Source: Vibrio sp. 99-8-1
GTDB lineage: Bacteria; Pseudomonadota; Gammaproteobacteria; Enterobacterales; Vibrionaceae
Assembly: GCF_013114595.1 (NCBI RefSeq)
Contig: NZ_VTXE01000019.1
Location: 23,996 to 87,995 of the forward strand
Direction: 5' to 3'
DNA length: 64,000 nucleotides
Shown here: piece by piece, positions 9,724 through 18,099 of the stretch
Position numbering within the stretch: the first letter of the stretch is position 1
How the letters are laid out: each line of letters starts with the position of its first letter
Program-made: the position numbers and the translations under genes
Notes under the pieces: generated by a model
Told to the model about the DNA's origin: nothing
What the model saw: the letters and a program-made list of their open reading frames with translations, nothing else
Databases searched by the model: none

Positions 9724-10005
9724 GTCCTCTCCTTAATAGAACCAATACAGCTTAATAAGAGAGCCATTTCCTCACGGTCACAAACGACAAAACCTCGTTA
9801 TACGACTAACAGAACTCTATAAAGAATGCTCTGTATCATCTATTACATATTTTTGAGACCGTTGCTCATTTTTTGCAAAAGTAGCGCCTCCATTGAAAGA
9901 AAATGCCTTATTTCCATTTCAATATCCTCAAATCTGCATCAATTCGGGTGCACTTTATCAATCACAATATGCTATGGTTTGGCCAGAATTTTAGGAGAAC
10001 AATAC

Positions 10006-11208
10006 ATGCAATCATTATCTGGAAAAAAAATCCTGTTAGGTATTAGCGGTGGCATTGCTGCTTACAAATGCGCAGAGCTCACTCGACGTCTTGTAGAGCG
10101 AGGAGCTGAAGTTCAGATAATGATGACAAATGCAGCCAAAGAGTTTATTACTCCATTAACCATGCAAGCCGTCTCTGGCAGGCCAGTATCGGACAGTTTG
10201 CTCGATCCTGCCGCAGAAGCTTCAATGGGCCATATAGAGCTAGGAAAATGGGCTGATCTTGTTCTACTTGCCCCAGCAACCGCCGATCTTATTGCTCGTA
10301 TTTCGGCTGGTATGGGGAATGACTTAGTTTCAACCGCCGTTTTGGCAACGGAAGCACCTATTGCCATAGCGCCGGCAATGAACCAACAGATGTACAGTAA
10401 TATTGCTACACAAGAGAACCTCGCCACATTGCAACGCAGAGGAATGCACATTTGGGGCCCTGCTGCTGGTGAACAAGCATGTGGTGATGTAGGAATGGGC
10501 AGAATGCTAGAGCCGATGCAACTTGTGGAGCATTGCCAAGCTTTCTTTCAACCTAAATTACTGCAAAACAAAAAAATACTGATTACCGCGGGCCCAACTC
10601 GTGAAGCTATCGACCCTGTTCGCTTCATCTCTAATCACAGTTCTGGAAAAATGGGCTATGCGCTGGCAAAAGCCGCTCAGCAATTAGGTGCCGAGGTGAC
10701 TATTGTTAGCGGGCCTGTTGCTCTTGCTGTTCCAAATGAAACGCACTGTATAAATGTTGATAGCGCTCAAGAGATGTATGATGCCGTCATGGCAAATAGC
10801 GTAGCTTCAGACATATTTATCGCCTGTGCTGCCGTTGCTGATTACCGTCCTGCTAATATTGAACAACAAAAAATCAAAAAGACAGATGACAGCGACTCTA
10901 TGTCTATCAGCATGATAAAAAACCCTGATATTGTGGCAAGTGTTGCCGCACTAGCAGACAACCGTCCATTTACAGTTGGTTTCGCAGCAGAAACTCAGCA
11001 AGTGGAGCAGTATGCTCGTAGCAAACTACAAAAGAAGAACTTGGATTTAATTTGTGCCAATGATGTGTCCGTCGCTGGCCAAGGTTTTAACAGCAACAAC
11101 AATGCCTTGCATTTATACTGGCCTGACGGGGAAGCAAATCTACCTTTAGATAGCAAAGAAAAGCTGGCCCATGAAATTCTGGTCAAGATTGCTCAACTAA
11201 GCCAATAA
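10006..11208 (+). CDS. coaBC: Bifunctional phosphopantothenoylcysteine synthetase/decarboxylase
   Basis: Carries out two CoA-pathway steps: CTP-dependent coupling of phosphopantothenate with cysteine and FMN-dependent decarboxylation. The N-terminal CoaC half has [10 protein letters not shown], the active-site histidine in [10 protein letters not shown], and the cysteine-bearing [10 protein letters not shown]. The CoaB half starts near residue 187 with [18 protein letters not shown] and SNHSSGKMG, and has AAVADYRP. The frame is open to 9826, but the ATG at 10006 has a strong AGGAGA SD and gives the family start (400 residues). It lies upstream of dut; a hairpin (GAGCGATA/TATCGCTC at 11223-11252) without a U-run lies between them. 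Confidence 0.96.
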   Translation: MQSLSGKKILLGISGGIAAYKCAELTRRLVERGAEVQIMMTNAAKEFITPLTMQAVSGRPVSDSLLDPAAEASMGHIELGKWADLVLLAPATADLIARISAGMGNDLVSTAVLATEAPIAIAPAMNQQMYSNIATQENLATLQRRGMHIWGPAAGEQACGDVGMGRMLEPMQLVEHCQAFFQPKLLQNKKILITAGPTREAIDPVRFISNHSSGKMGYALAKAAQQLGAEVTIVSGPVALAVPNETHCINVDSAQEMYDAVMANSVASDIFIACAAVADYRPANIEQQKIKKTDDSDSMSISMIKNPDIVASVAALADNRPFTVGFAAETQQVEQYARSKLQKKNLDLICANDVSVAGQGFNSNNNALHLYWPDGEANLPLDSKEKLAHEILVKIAQLSQ

Positions 11209-11304
11209 CGTATTCAGTAGGTGAGCGATATATCTTCTTGTGACTATCGCTCTCAATTCGCTGTTATTTGTCCGTTATAAAAACTATTGTGATCGAAAAT
11301 TATT

Positions 11305-11760
11305 ATGAAAAAAATTGATTTAAAAATCTTAGATACTCGCATTGGCGACCAATTCCCACTACCCGCCTACGCAACAGATGGTTCCGCGGGTTTGGATCTT
11401 AGAGCGTGTCTTGATCAGCCTCTAACAGTAGAGCCAGGTGAAACTCACCTTGTACCAACAGGGCTTGCAATCCATATTGCCGATCCTACATTAGCTGCGA
11501 CGATATTGCCTCGCTCTGGCCTTGGTCATAAGCACGGAATTGTATTAGGAAACCTCGTTGGTTTAATCGACTCCGACTACCAAGGACAACTGATGGTCTC
11601 TGTATGGAATCGAGGTACATCTACTTTTGTTATTGAGCCCGGCGATCGAATTGCTCAGTTAGTTTTTGTTCCTGTGGTTCAAGCTGAATTCAATATTGTT
11701 ACAGACTTTGATGAAACAGAACGCGGCGAAGGCGGCTTTGGCCATTCCGGTAAACAGTAA
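11305..11760 (+). CDS. dut: Deoxyuridine 5'-triphosphate nucleotidohydrolase (dUTPase)
   Basis: Hydrolyses dUTP to dUMP, limiting uracil incorporation and feeding dTMP synthesis. All five trimeric dUTPase motifs are visible in order in the 151-residue chain: [35 protein letters not shown] and the C-terminal [10 protein letters not shown] arm. The SD is poor, so translation may depend on coupling or an AU-rich leader. It follows coaBC by 96 bases. Confidence 0.97.
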   Translation: MKKIDLKILDTRIGDQFPLPAYATDGSAGLDLRACLDQPLTVEPGETHLVPTGLAIHIADPTLAATILPRSGLGHKHGIVLGNLVGLIDSDYQGQLMVSVWNRGTSTFVIEPGDRIAQLVFVPVVQAEFNIVTDFDETERGEGGFGHSGKQ

Positions 11761-11825
11761 CTTATTCCAATACTAAGCAAACCTGTTCAGCGAAAACACA
11801 TTAGCGTCTGCTCAAGGCTCCAAGC

Positions 11826-11852
11826 AGAGATGATAATTTATTTGTCATCTCT
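11826..11852 (+). terminator. Hairpin downstream of dut, weak terminator candidate
   Basis: An 8-bp perfect stem AGAGATGA (11826-11833) with TCATCTCT (11845-11852) lies 65 bases after dut. No U-run follows, so it may stabilise the 3' end rather than terminate by itself. Confidence 0.4.
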
Positions 11853-12054
11853 ATCGCTCTCTCCTTATTAACTCAAGTGATGCTTTCTCACAGTGGATAA
11901 AATTAGTTAGCAAGCACCAACTTCTTTCTAAATGCTTATTTTTGTTAACTTCGTCTAACTAAACACTACGATATCTCGCCAGTCTCAGCTAGAATGTTGC
12001 AACAACGATTGTCGCCAATTTCCTCTTTGATTAACATCTTTATTGGCGTACCTA

Positions 12055-12232
12055 GGGTCTGTTTATCTTTCGAGAACAGATTTTGTTTAATCTGAAAGCG
12101 GTTTGAGCAAGGCATGAAGAGAGCAGCATAGTTTTTCTATGTAAACGACTCATAACACAGCTCAAGACGTTTTCAGATGAACCCTTCGGGCAGTGTTTGT
12201 TGCAAAAATAGTCGCGAAAGGTCAACAGACCC
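12055..12232. mobile_element. MITE, 178 bp, TA target duplication
   Basis: The two ends are inverted copies: GGGTCTGTTTATCTTTCG at the left, and at the right the reverse complement of GGGTCTGTTGACCTTTCG. The element is flanked on both sides by TA (12053-12054 and 12233-12234). Inner arms also pair (TCTGAAAGCGGTTTGAGC near 12096-12113 with GCTCAAGACGTTTTCAGA), so it can fold into one long hairpin. There is no transposase. TA duplication and GGGTCTGTT ends fit elements mobilised by IS5-family (IS427-group-like) transposases; that assignment is from memory. The right end is 26 bases from the slmA start codon. Confidence 0.8.
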
Positions 12233-12258
12233 TAATATGAACAAAAGGAAACGAATAG

Positions 12259-12849
12259 ATGACTGGTACTCGCAAATCTAACCGTCGTGAAGAGATTCTA
12301 CAGGCTCTTGCCCACATGCTCGAGTCAACTGATGGTGCATCCAGAATCACCACAGCAAAACTGGCTAAACAGGTCGGTGTATCAGAAGCTGCTCTATACA
12401 GGCACTTTCCAAGCAAAGCTAGAATGTTTGAAGGCCTTATTGAATTCATTGAAGATGCATTAATGTCGCGAATAAATCGAATTCTCGACGACGAAAAAGA
12501 TACTCTGCAAAGAATTCGTATGGTTCTACAATTAATTTTGGCTTTTGCTGAGATGAACCCTGGCTTAACCCGAATTTTGTCCGGTCACGCCTTGATGTTT
12601 GAAAACGAACGATTACGTACCCGTATCAACCAACTGTTTGAAAGAATCGAAACTCAACTTCGACAAATATTACGTGAGCGAAAAATCCGAGAAGGAAAGT
12701 CATTTCCTGTTGATGAAGGTATTCTAGCGGCTCAGCTACTTGGCCAGGTTGAAGGCAGTTTAAACCGATTTGTTCGTTCTGACTTTAAGTATCAGCCAAC
12801 TGAAAACTTTGAAGAGTATTGGGCATTACTCAGCGCACAAATTCAATAG
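12259..12849 (+). CDS. slmA: Nucleoid occlusion factor SlmA (TetR family)
   Basis: DNA-bound division inhibitor that antagonises FtsZ assembly over the nucleoid. The 196-residue protein has an N-terminal TetR-type helix-turn-helix ([13 protein letters not shown] ... [20 protein letters not shown], about residues 9-52) and an all-helical C-terminal domain ([22 protein letters not shown]) typical of SlmA. The SD AAAGGAAA precedes the ATG at 12259. It sits between dut and lpxL in the usual order. The MITE immediately upstream means that any promoter must lie inside or left of that element. It probably continues into lpxL, 12 bases downstream. Confidence 0.95.
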   Translation: MTGTRKSNRREEILQALAHMLESTDGASRITTAKLAKQVGVSEAALYRHFPSKARMFEGLIEFIEDALMSRINRILDDEKDTLQRIRMVLQLILAFAEMNPGLTRILSGHALMFENERLRTRINQLFERIETQLRQILRERKIREGKSFPVDEGILAAQLLGQVEGSLNRFVRSDFKYQPTENFEEYWALLSAQIQ

Positions 12850-12861
12850 GCTCAGACAGTA

Positions 12862-13806
12862 ATGAAAGATCTATACAAGCCAACATTCAGCCTCTCACTT
12901 ATTTACCCCAAATATTGGGGAGTATGGATTGGCTTTGCCATTTTAGCGCTATTTGTGAATGTTCTTCCATACAAGCTGCTTTATTTCATTGGCAGAAAGT
13001 TAGGCCAATGGGGAATGAAGTTCAGTAAAAAACGCGTATTCATTGCTAACCGTAATTTAGAGCTTGCCTTTCCTGACATGTCAGAGCAAGAGCGTAGCAC
13101 CATGGTGACCGAAAATTTCAAAAATACCGGATTAGCGCTCATCGAAACTGGTATCGCTTGGTTTTGGCCTGAGTGGCGCTTTAAGCGGCTGCTTAGTTTT
13201 GGCGACCTAGAAGAACTTTATCAGTTCGATCAAAATAAAAAAGGCGTACTGGTTTGTGCTGTTCATGCGCTTAATCTAGAAATTACCGCCAGAGCGTTTT
13301 CTACCGTCAACCTACAAGGTTATGGCGTTTATCGACCTCACAATAATCCTGCTTATAATTTTATACAGCACTGGGGACGAACCCATGGTGGAAACCAAGC
13401 CATTGATAGGAAAGATGTTAAAGGGATGATTCGTGCACTACGCGACGGCGCTCGTATCTTCTATTTACCAGATCACGATTATGGTAGACGTAAATCGGTC
13501 TTTGTTCCTTTTTTTGCGGTCGACAATGCCTGTACAACTACGGGCACCAGTATCTTAGCTTATACAGGGCAATGCGCAGTATCTTTTGTATCCGGCTTTA
13601 GAAATAATCAGGGTAAATATGACTTAATCGCCGAGAAATCCGTTCATGAACAGTATCCACAAAAAGATGAATACGCGGCGGCGATATTCGTCAATCAGCA
13701 CGTAGAAAAAACCATCCTCAAAGCACCTGAACAGTGGATGTGGCTACACAAGCGTTTTAAAACAATGGAAGATATTAATATCCCTAAAGATACGCTGTAT
13801 AAATGA
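12862..13806 (+). CDS. lpxL: Lipid A secondary acyltransferase (LpxL family)
   Basis: Inner-membrane enzyme adding a secondary acyl chain from acyl-ACP to Kdo2-lipid IVA. The 314-residue protein has one N-terminal membrane helix (about residues 20-36) and the family HX4E catalytic motif, here HALNLE near residue 135. It also has RNLELAFPDMSEQER, IETGIAWFWPEWR and PDHDYGRRKSVFVPFF, which match E. coli LpxL closely. Vibrio cholerae has two such genes in this neighbourhood (lpxL and lpxN, from memory); only one is present here. Acyl chain and position are inferred. It closely follows slmA. Confidence 0.88.
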   Translation: MKDLYKPTFSLSLIYPKYWGVWIGFAILALFVNVLPYKLLYFIGRKLGQWGMKFSKKRVFIANRNLELAFPDMSEQERSTMVTENFKNTGLALIETGIAWFWPEWRFKRLLSFGDLEELYQFDQNKKGVLVCAVHALNLEITARAFSTVNLQGYGVYRPHNNPAYNFIQHWGRTHGGNQAIDRKDVKGMIRALRDGARIFYLPDHDYGRRKSVFVPFFAVDNACTTTGTSILAYTGQCAVSFVSGFRNNQGKYDLIAEKSVHEQYPQKDEYAAAIFVNQHVEKTILKAPEQWMWLHKRFKTMEDINIPKDTLYK

Positions 13807-13876
13807 CGTCCATTTTTTTGGGGAGGGAGGTGAAACAGTCAACATCATCTCTATTTTTAGACAGTAACTGCATTTA

Positions 13877-13901
13877 TTAAGGGGCACTATTTGCCCCTTA
13901 A
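13877..13901. terminator. Bidirectional terminator between lpxL and pyrE
   Basis: A perfect 10-bp inverted repeat, TTAAGGGGCA (13877-13886) and TGCCCCTTAA (13892-13901), has a 5-base loop. The terminal AT pairs and moderately AT-rich flanks on both sides let it serve the convergent lpxL and pyrE transcripts. Confidence 0.75.
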
Positions 13902-13924
13902 TTCTCATTCATAACTGCTGACTT

Positions 13925-14566
13925 TTATACGCCAAATGCTTCTCTGTAGGCTTTCACTTTTGCTAGCTGTTGAGCATTACCTTCTTCGTTTTCCAAATAG
14001 GCAATAATATCGCTAAGGCTAACGATAGAGATAATTTGGCAGGCGAAGTCTCGCTCAACTTCTTGAATAGCAGACAACTCACCTTGCCCTTTCTCTTGAC
14101 GATCAATCGCCACCAGCACACCCGCAAGATTGGCACCACTCGCTTTAATGATCTCCATTGATTCACGAATCGCCGTTCCTGCGGTAATCACATCGTCAAC
14201 CAACATTATGTTCCCGACCAGCGGTGCACCCACTAAACTGCCCCCTTCGCCATGGTTCTTCGCTTCTTTACGATTAAAACAGTATGGCGTATCAACATTA
14301 TGATGATCCGCTAACGCCACGGCTGTCGTTGTTGCAATGGGGATGCCTTTATATGCTGGACCAAATAACACATCGTACTGAATACCAGAGTCAGCCAAAG
14401 CCGCAGCGTAAAAGCGCCCTAATCGAGCTAAGTCGCCCCCAGTATTAAACAAACCAGCATTAAAAAAATAGGGGCTTGTTCGTCCAGACTTTAGGGTAAA
14501 CTCGCCAAACTTTAATACACCTTTTTCAAGAGCAAACTCTATAAACTCTCGCTGATATGCTTTCAT
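13925..14566 (-). CDS. pyrE: Orotate phosphoribosyltransferase
   Basis: Makes orotidine monophosphate from orotate and PRPP in pyrimidine synthesis. The ATG at 14566 (GAGAG SD just upstream) gives [20 protein letters not shown] and 213 residues, the same length as E. coli PyrE; the frame up to 14584 is an unsupported extension. The PRPP motif is [18 protein letters not shown] near residue 117, with [11 protein letters not shown] and [15 protein letters not shown] in the active-site loop. It is preceded by rph and an attenuator. Confidence 0.97.
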   Translation of the reverse strand: MKAYQREFIEFALEKGVLKFGEFTLKSGRTSPYFFNAGLFNTGGDLARLGRFYAAALADSGIQYDVLFGPAYKGIPIATTTAVALADHHNVDTPYCFNRKEAKNHGEGGSLVGAPLVGNIMLVDDVITAGTAIRESMEIIKASGANLAGVLVAIDRQEKGQGELSAIQEVERDFACQIISIVSLSDIIAYLENEEGNAQQLAKVKAYREAFGV

Positions 14567-14619
14567 TGTTTCTCTCTCTATCAATTGCTTACATTGTTTC
14601 CCATCACAGGAAAAAAAGA

Positions 14620-14648
14620 CAAAAAAATAGCCCCTTAAAAGGAGCTAT
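14620..14648 (-). terminator. pyrE attenuator (intrinsic terminator after rph)
   Basis: On the minus strand the RNA folds AUAGCUCCUU (14639-14648) with AAGGGGCUAU (14627-14636), a 10-bp stem including one G-U pair, followed by seven consecutive U residues. It starts only a few bases after the rph stop codon (14653). In E. coli the same geometry couples rph translation to pyrE read-through in response to UTP levels; the sequence here supports the same mechanism. Confidence 0.85.
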
Positions 14649-14652
14649 TATC

Positions 14653-15369
14653 TCAGTCAGCTAAAGTGGATTTCTGAATCTCCACAATATCGCTGATGCC
14701 CTGCTTAGCCAGAGCCAATAATTCTAAAAGTTCTTCATGACTAAAGGGTTCGCCTTCGGCAGTACCTTGAACTTCAATCATTTTCCCTTCTTCCGTCATC
14801 ACTACGTTCATATCGGTATCCGCTGCGGAGTCTTCTACATATTCCAGATCGCACAGCGCTTCATTTGCAACCATACCAACAGAAACAGCCGCAACGTGCC
14901 CCTTCATTGGGTTACTTTTTAGTTTGCCTTTAGCAACCAAACCATTAAGCGCATCCGCCATTGCTACACTAGCACCAGAAATAGAAGCAGTACGCGTACC
15001 ACCGTCAGCCTGAATAACATCACAATCAACCGTCACCATGATCTCACCCATAGCTTCTAAATCAACCACGGCACGCAAGCTACGAGCGATCAAACGTTGA
15101 ATCTCCATTGTACGGCCCCCTTGCTTACCACTGGCCGCTTCACGTCGGTTACGAGTGTGAGTTGCTCTTGGTAACATGCCATACTCTGCAGTTACCCAAC
15201 CCTTACCTTGCCCTTTCAGCCAACGCGGCACATTTTCTTCAACGGTGGCATTACAAAGCACTTTTGTATTACCAAACTCAACCAGCACTGAACCTTCAGC
15301 ATAAGCTGTAAAGTTACGAGTCATTTTAATCGGACGAACCTGTTCAGGACTTCTGTCATTTGGACGCAT
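14653..15369 (-). CDS. rph: Ribonuclease PH
   Basis: Phosphorolytic 3'-5' exoribonuclease that trims tRNA 3' ends. The 238-residue protein has the family start [20 protein letters not shown], the RRE...[16 protein letters not shown] phosphate-binding region and the [19 protein letters not shown] core. The C-terminus ([17 protein letters not shown]) is complete, so it is not truncated like the K-12 rph-1 allele. An AGGTGA SD precedes it. It also serves as the leader gene for pyrE attenuation. It is divergent from yicC. Confidence 0.97.
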   Translation of the reverse strand: MRPNDRSPEQVRPIKMTRNFTAYAEGSVLVEFGNTKVLCNATVEENVPRWLKGQGKGWVTAEYGMLPRATHTRNRREAASGKQGGRTMEIQRLIARSLRAVVDLEAMGEIMVTVDCDVIQADGGTRTASISGASVAMADALNGLVAKGKLKSNPMKGHVAAVSVGMVANEALCDLEYVEDSAADTDMNVVMTEEGKMIEVQGTAEGEPFSHEELLELLALAKQGISDIVEIQKSTLAD

Positions 15370-15544
15370 TGGTAAATCACCTGTATGTAATGGATTTCAT
15401 TTTCTGCCGGATTATATAAGAAATACCTTCGTCTTCCTATCCCCAAAAGATTCCGTCTTGGAAGTAACGCAACCCTGTCTTCTGTGCTACCATTGCCGCA
15501 ACATTTTCATCTATTCAACCCAAGTAAATCCAAAAGGTAATTCA

Positions 15545-16411
15545 ATGATCTACAGCATGACGGCTTATGCCCGAAAAGAAGTGAAAGGTGACTGGGGAAG
15601 TGCAATCTGGGAAATTCGCTCTGTAAATCAGCGCTATCTAGAGACTTACTTTCGCCTTCCAGAACAGTTTCGTAGCTTAGAGCCCATTCTAAGAGAGCGA
15701 TTTCGCAAACGTCTGGCTCGTGGAAAAGTTGAATGCCACTTGAGATTTGAAGCAAACCCAGCCGCGAAAGGGGAGCTTACTATCAATGAATCACTTGCTC
15801 AGCAGGTGATCAATGCCGCCAATCAAATCTCATCCATGACAGGTGAATCTAACCGCATTAATCCATTTCAAGTAATGCAATGGCCGGGTGTAATGGAAAC
15901 CCCAGAGCAAGACATGGACTCCATTAACAAAGAGTTATTGTCTGCTTTTGAAGACGCCATTAAAGACTTTATTGATGCTCGTGCTCGCGAAGGTTCCAAC
16001 ATGCGTGAACTGATCGAACAGCGCTTAGACGCCATCACATCAGAAGCAATAAACGTTCGTTCTCGCATGCCGGAAATATTAGAGTGGCAACGAGAGCGTC
16101 TAATCAGCAAGTTTGAAGATGCAAAAATAGAGCTTGAAGCCAACCGAGTTGAGCAAGAGCTGATCTTACTGGCGCAAAAAGTGGATGTAGCAGAAGAGCT
16201 AGACCGTCTAGACTCCCATGTTAAAGAAACCAAAAACATTCTTAACAAAGGTGGGGCTGTTGGACGCCGCCTAGACTTTATGATGCAAGAGTTCAATCGT
16301 GAGTCTAATACACTGGCATCGAAATCCATCAGCACAGATATCACCGCGTCAGGTGTCGAGTTGAAAGTATTGATCGAGCAAATGCGCGAGCAGATCCAGA
16401 ATATAGAATAA
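15545..16411 (+). CDS. yicC: YicC/YloC family endoribonuclease
   Basis: A 288-residue protein related to E. coli YicC, reported as an endoribonuclease acting on small RNAs. It has the family start MIYSMTAYARKE, RSVNQRYLETYFRLPE near residue 28, and the C-terminal GRRLDFMMQEFNRESNTLASKS signature (DUF1732). The open frame reaches back to 15458, but ATG 15545 with AAAGGT upstream matches the family. It is divergent from rph with about 175 bases between starts and is followed by a strong terminator. Confidence 0.93.
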   Translation: MIYSMTAYARKEVKGDWGSAIWEIRSVNQRYLETYFRLPEQFRSLEPILRERFRKRLARGKVECHLRFEANPAAKGELTINESLAQQVINAANQISSMTGESNRINPFQVMQWPGVMETPEQDMDSINKELLSAFEDAIKDFIDARAREGSNMRELIEQRLDAITSEAINVRSRMPEILEWQRERLISKFEDAKIELEANRVEQELILLAQKVDVAEELDRLDSHVKETKNILNKGGAVGRRLDFMMQEFNRESNTLASKSISTDITASGVELKVLIEQMREQIQNIE

Positions 16412-16434
16412 GTTCAAATGACATTATTCGCCAG

Positions 16435-16459
16435 AGCCCTTAATTTTTAAGGGCTTTTT
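16435..16459 (+). terminator. Terminator of yicC
   Basis: A 9-bp stem AGCCCTTAA (16435-16443) with TTAAGGGCT (16447-16455) is followed by a short U-run, 23 bases after the yicC stop. Confidence 0.88.
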
Positions 16460-16516
16460 ATATATTCATTACGTTTCTAATCAACTGTTCACTTCAGAGC
16501 TTTAAATAACAACGCC

Positions 16517-16747
16517 TTACCAAGACTTATTTCTTAGATGGTTCTTGGCTAACTTTTCATTACCACGTTTGTAGTTTCCGGTTAATCTGGCCATCAGCTG
16601 TTGCTGACCATTAAAATCACAGTCATTCAGCTCTTGTTCCACTTCTTTCGCTTTAGCCCCTCGCAAAACGGTGGCTCTCTTACCATGATGATAAATAGTC
16701 ACTTCACCTTTAACTCGGTTAAATTTAAACCCCAAATCTTCATTCAT
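16517..16747 (-). CDS. Conserved hypothetical small basic protein
   Basis: A 76-residue protein beginning MNEDLGFKFNRVKGEVTIYH, then HGKRATVLRGAKAKEVEQEL; its C-terminus is lysine/asparagine-rich (GNEKLAKNHLRNKSW). The ATG at 16747 has an AGGA SD inside the longer frame that starts at 16765, so the inner start was chosen. The pattern (a beta-rich start, then one helix, with LMARLTGNYKRGNE) resembles small conserved gammaproteobacterial proteins found near yicC or gmk, but I know no function. It is leftward and isolated, convergent with yicC. Confidence 0.68.
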   Translation of the reverse strand: MNEDLGFKFNRVKGEVTIYHHGKRATVLRGAKAKEVEQELNDCDFNGQQQLMARLTGNYKRGNEKLAKNHLRNKSW

Positions 16748-16824
16748 CGCCAATCCTATCCTCATAATGGAACAGCCAAATAATGATCCATCAATAGCAA
16801 GCTGTCCAAAAAAATTTGTAGCCC

Positions 16825-16842
16825 ATAGCTAACGTTAGCTAT
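16825..16842. promoter_or_regulatory. 18-bp perfect palindrome, operator-like
   Basis: ATAGCTAACGTTAGCTAT is a perfect dyad in the 353-base gap between the small leftward gene and gmk. Its size and position fit an operator for a dimeric repressor. I do not recognise the regulator. Confidence 0.4.
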
Positions 16843-16994
16843 AACCTGCTCTCCCATAATTGACGTAGAATTGAATGAATCAACCACTCATCAAAGCAAA
16901 GATCCCGCATTAGTTGAGAATGATCCTTATATCGTGCTATCCTTCGCCTCCATTTTTTCGGTCTTTGGTTTTATTTCAACCACTGTCGATACTA

Positions 16995-17030
16995 TCTTTA
17001 AGTCATACTGAATCTTTACGTCATACTGAA
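16995..17030. repeat. Tandem 18-bp direct repeat upstream of gmk
   Basis: Two adjacent copies, TCTTTAAGTCATACTGAA and TCTTTACGTCATACTGAA, differ at one base. A partly inverted relative (TTCAGTA, 17043-17049) follows. The array ends 70 bases before the gmk start, in the likely promoter region. Confidence 0.6.
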
Positions 17031-17097
17031 AGAAATAGCTTATTCAGTAATGTCAGTATTCAGCGTTACAACTCTTCAATATAAAGTGGAATCATAA

Positions 17098-17724
<627 letters not shown>

Positions 17725-17784
17725 GCCTTTAGACTGTATAATTTCTCGTCATTGTAAATATTAATTAACTAATTTGGAGTCCTC

Positions 17785-18057
17785 ATGGCACGCGTAACTG
17801 TTCAAGATGCAGTTGAAAAAGTTGGCAACCGTTTCGACCTAGTTCTTATTGCGGCTCGCCGCGCTCGTCAAATGCAAACTGGCGGCAAAGATTCATTGGT
17901 GCCTGAAGAGAATGATAAACCAACGGTTATCGCCCTTCGCGAAATCGAAGAAGGTTTAATCACTAAAGAAGTTCTCGATGCACGTGAGCGTCAAGAGCAG
18001 CAAGAACAAGAAGCAGCAGAATTAGCCGCAGTAAGCAGCATCGCTCACAGCCGTTAA
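17785..18057 (+). CDS. rpoZ: RNA polymerase omega subunit
   Basis: A 90-residue subunit that aids assembly of beta' into RNA polymerase and forms one ppGpp site with it. The sequence [20 protein letters not shown] and [20 protein letters not shown] is nearly that of E. coli omega. SD GGAG precedes the ATG. It is upstream of spoT in the standard order. Confidence 0.98.
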   Translation: MARVTVQDAVEKVGNRFDLVLIAARRARQMQTGGKDSLVPEENDKPTVIALREIEEGLITKEVLDARERQEQQEQEAAELAAVSSIAHSR

Positions 18058-18099
18058 TCACTCGCTAACTAACATCAAGTCAGCTTCCGAGACTACAAT

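Noticed and set aside
10113..10451. 112-codon leftward frame inside coaBC
   Set aside because: Antisense shadow with no ribosome site; coaBC motifs run through the whole stretch.
15868..16344. 158-codon leftward frame inside yicC
   Set aside because: Serine/arginine-rich shadow of a well-conserved gene on the other strand.
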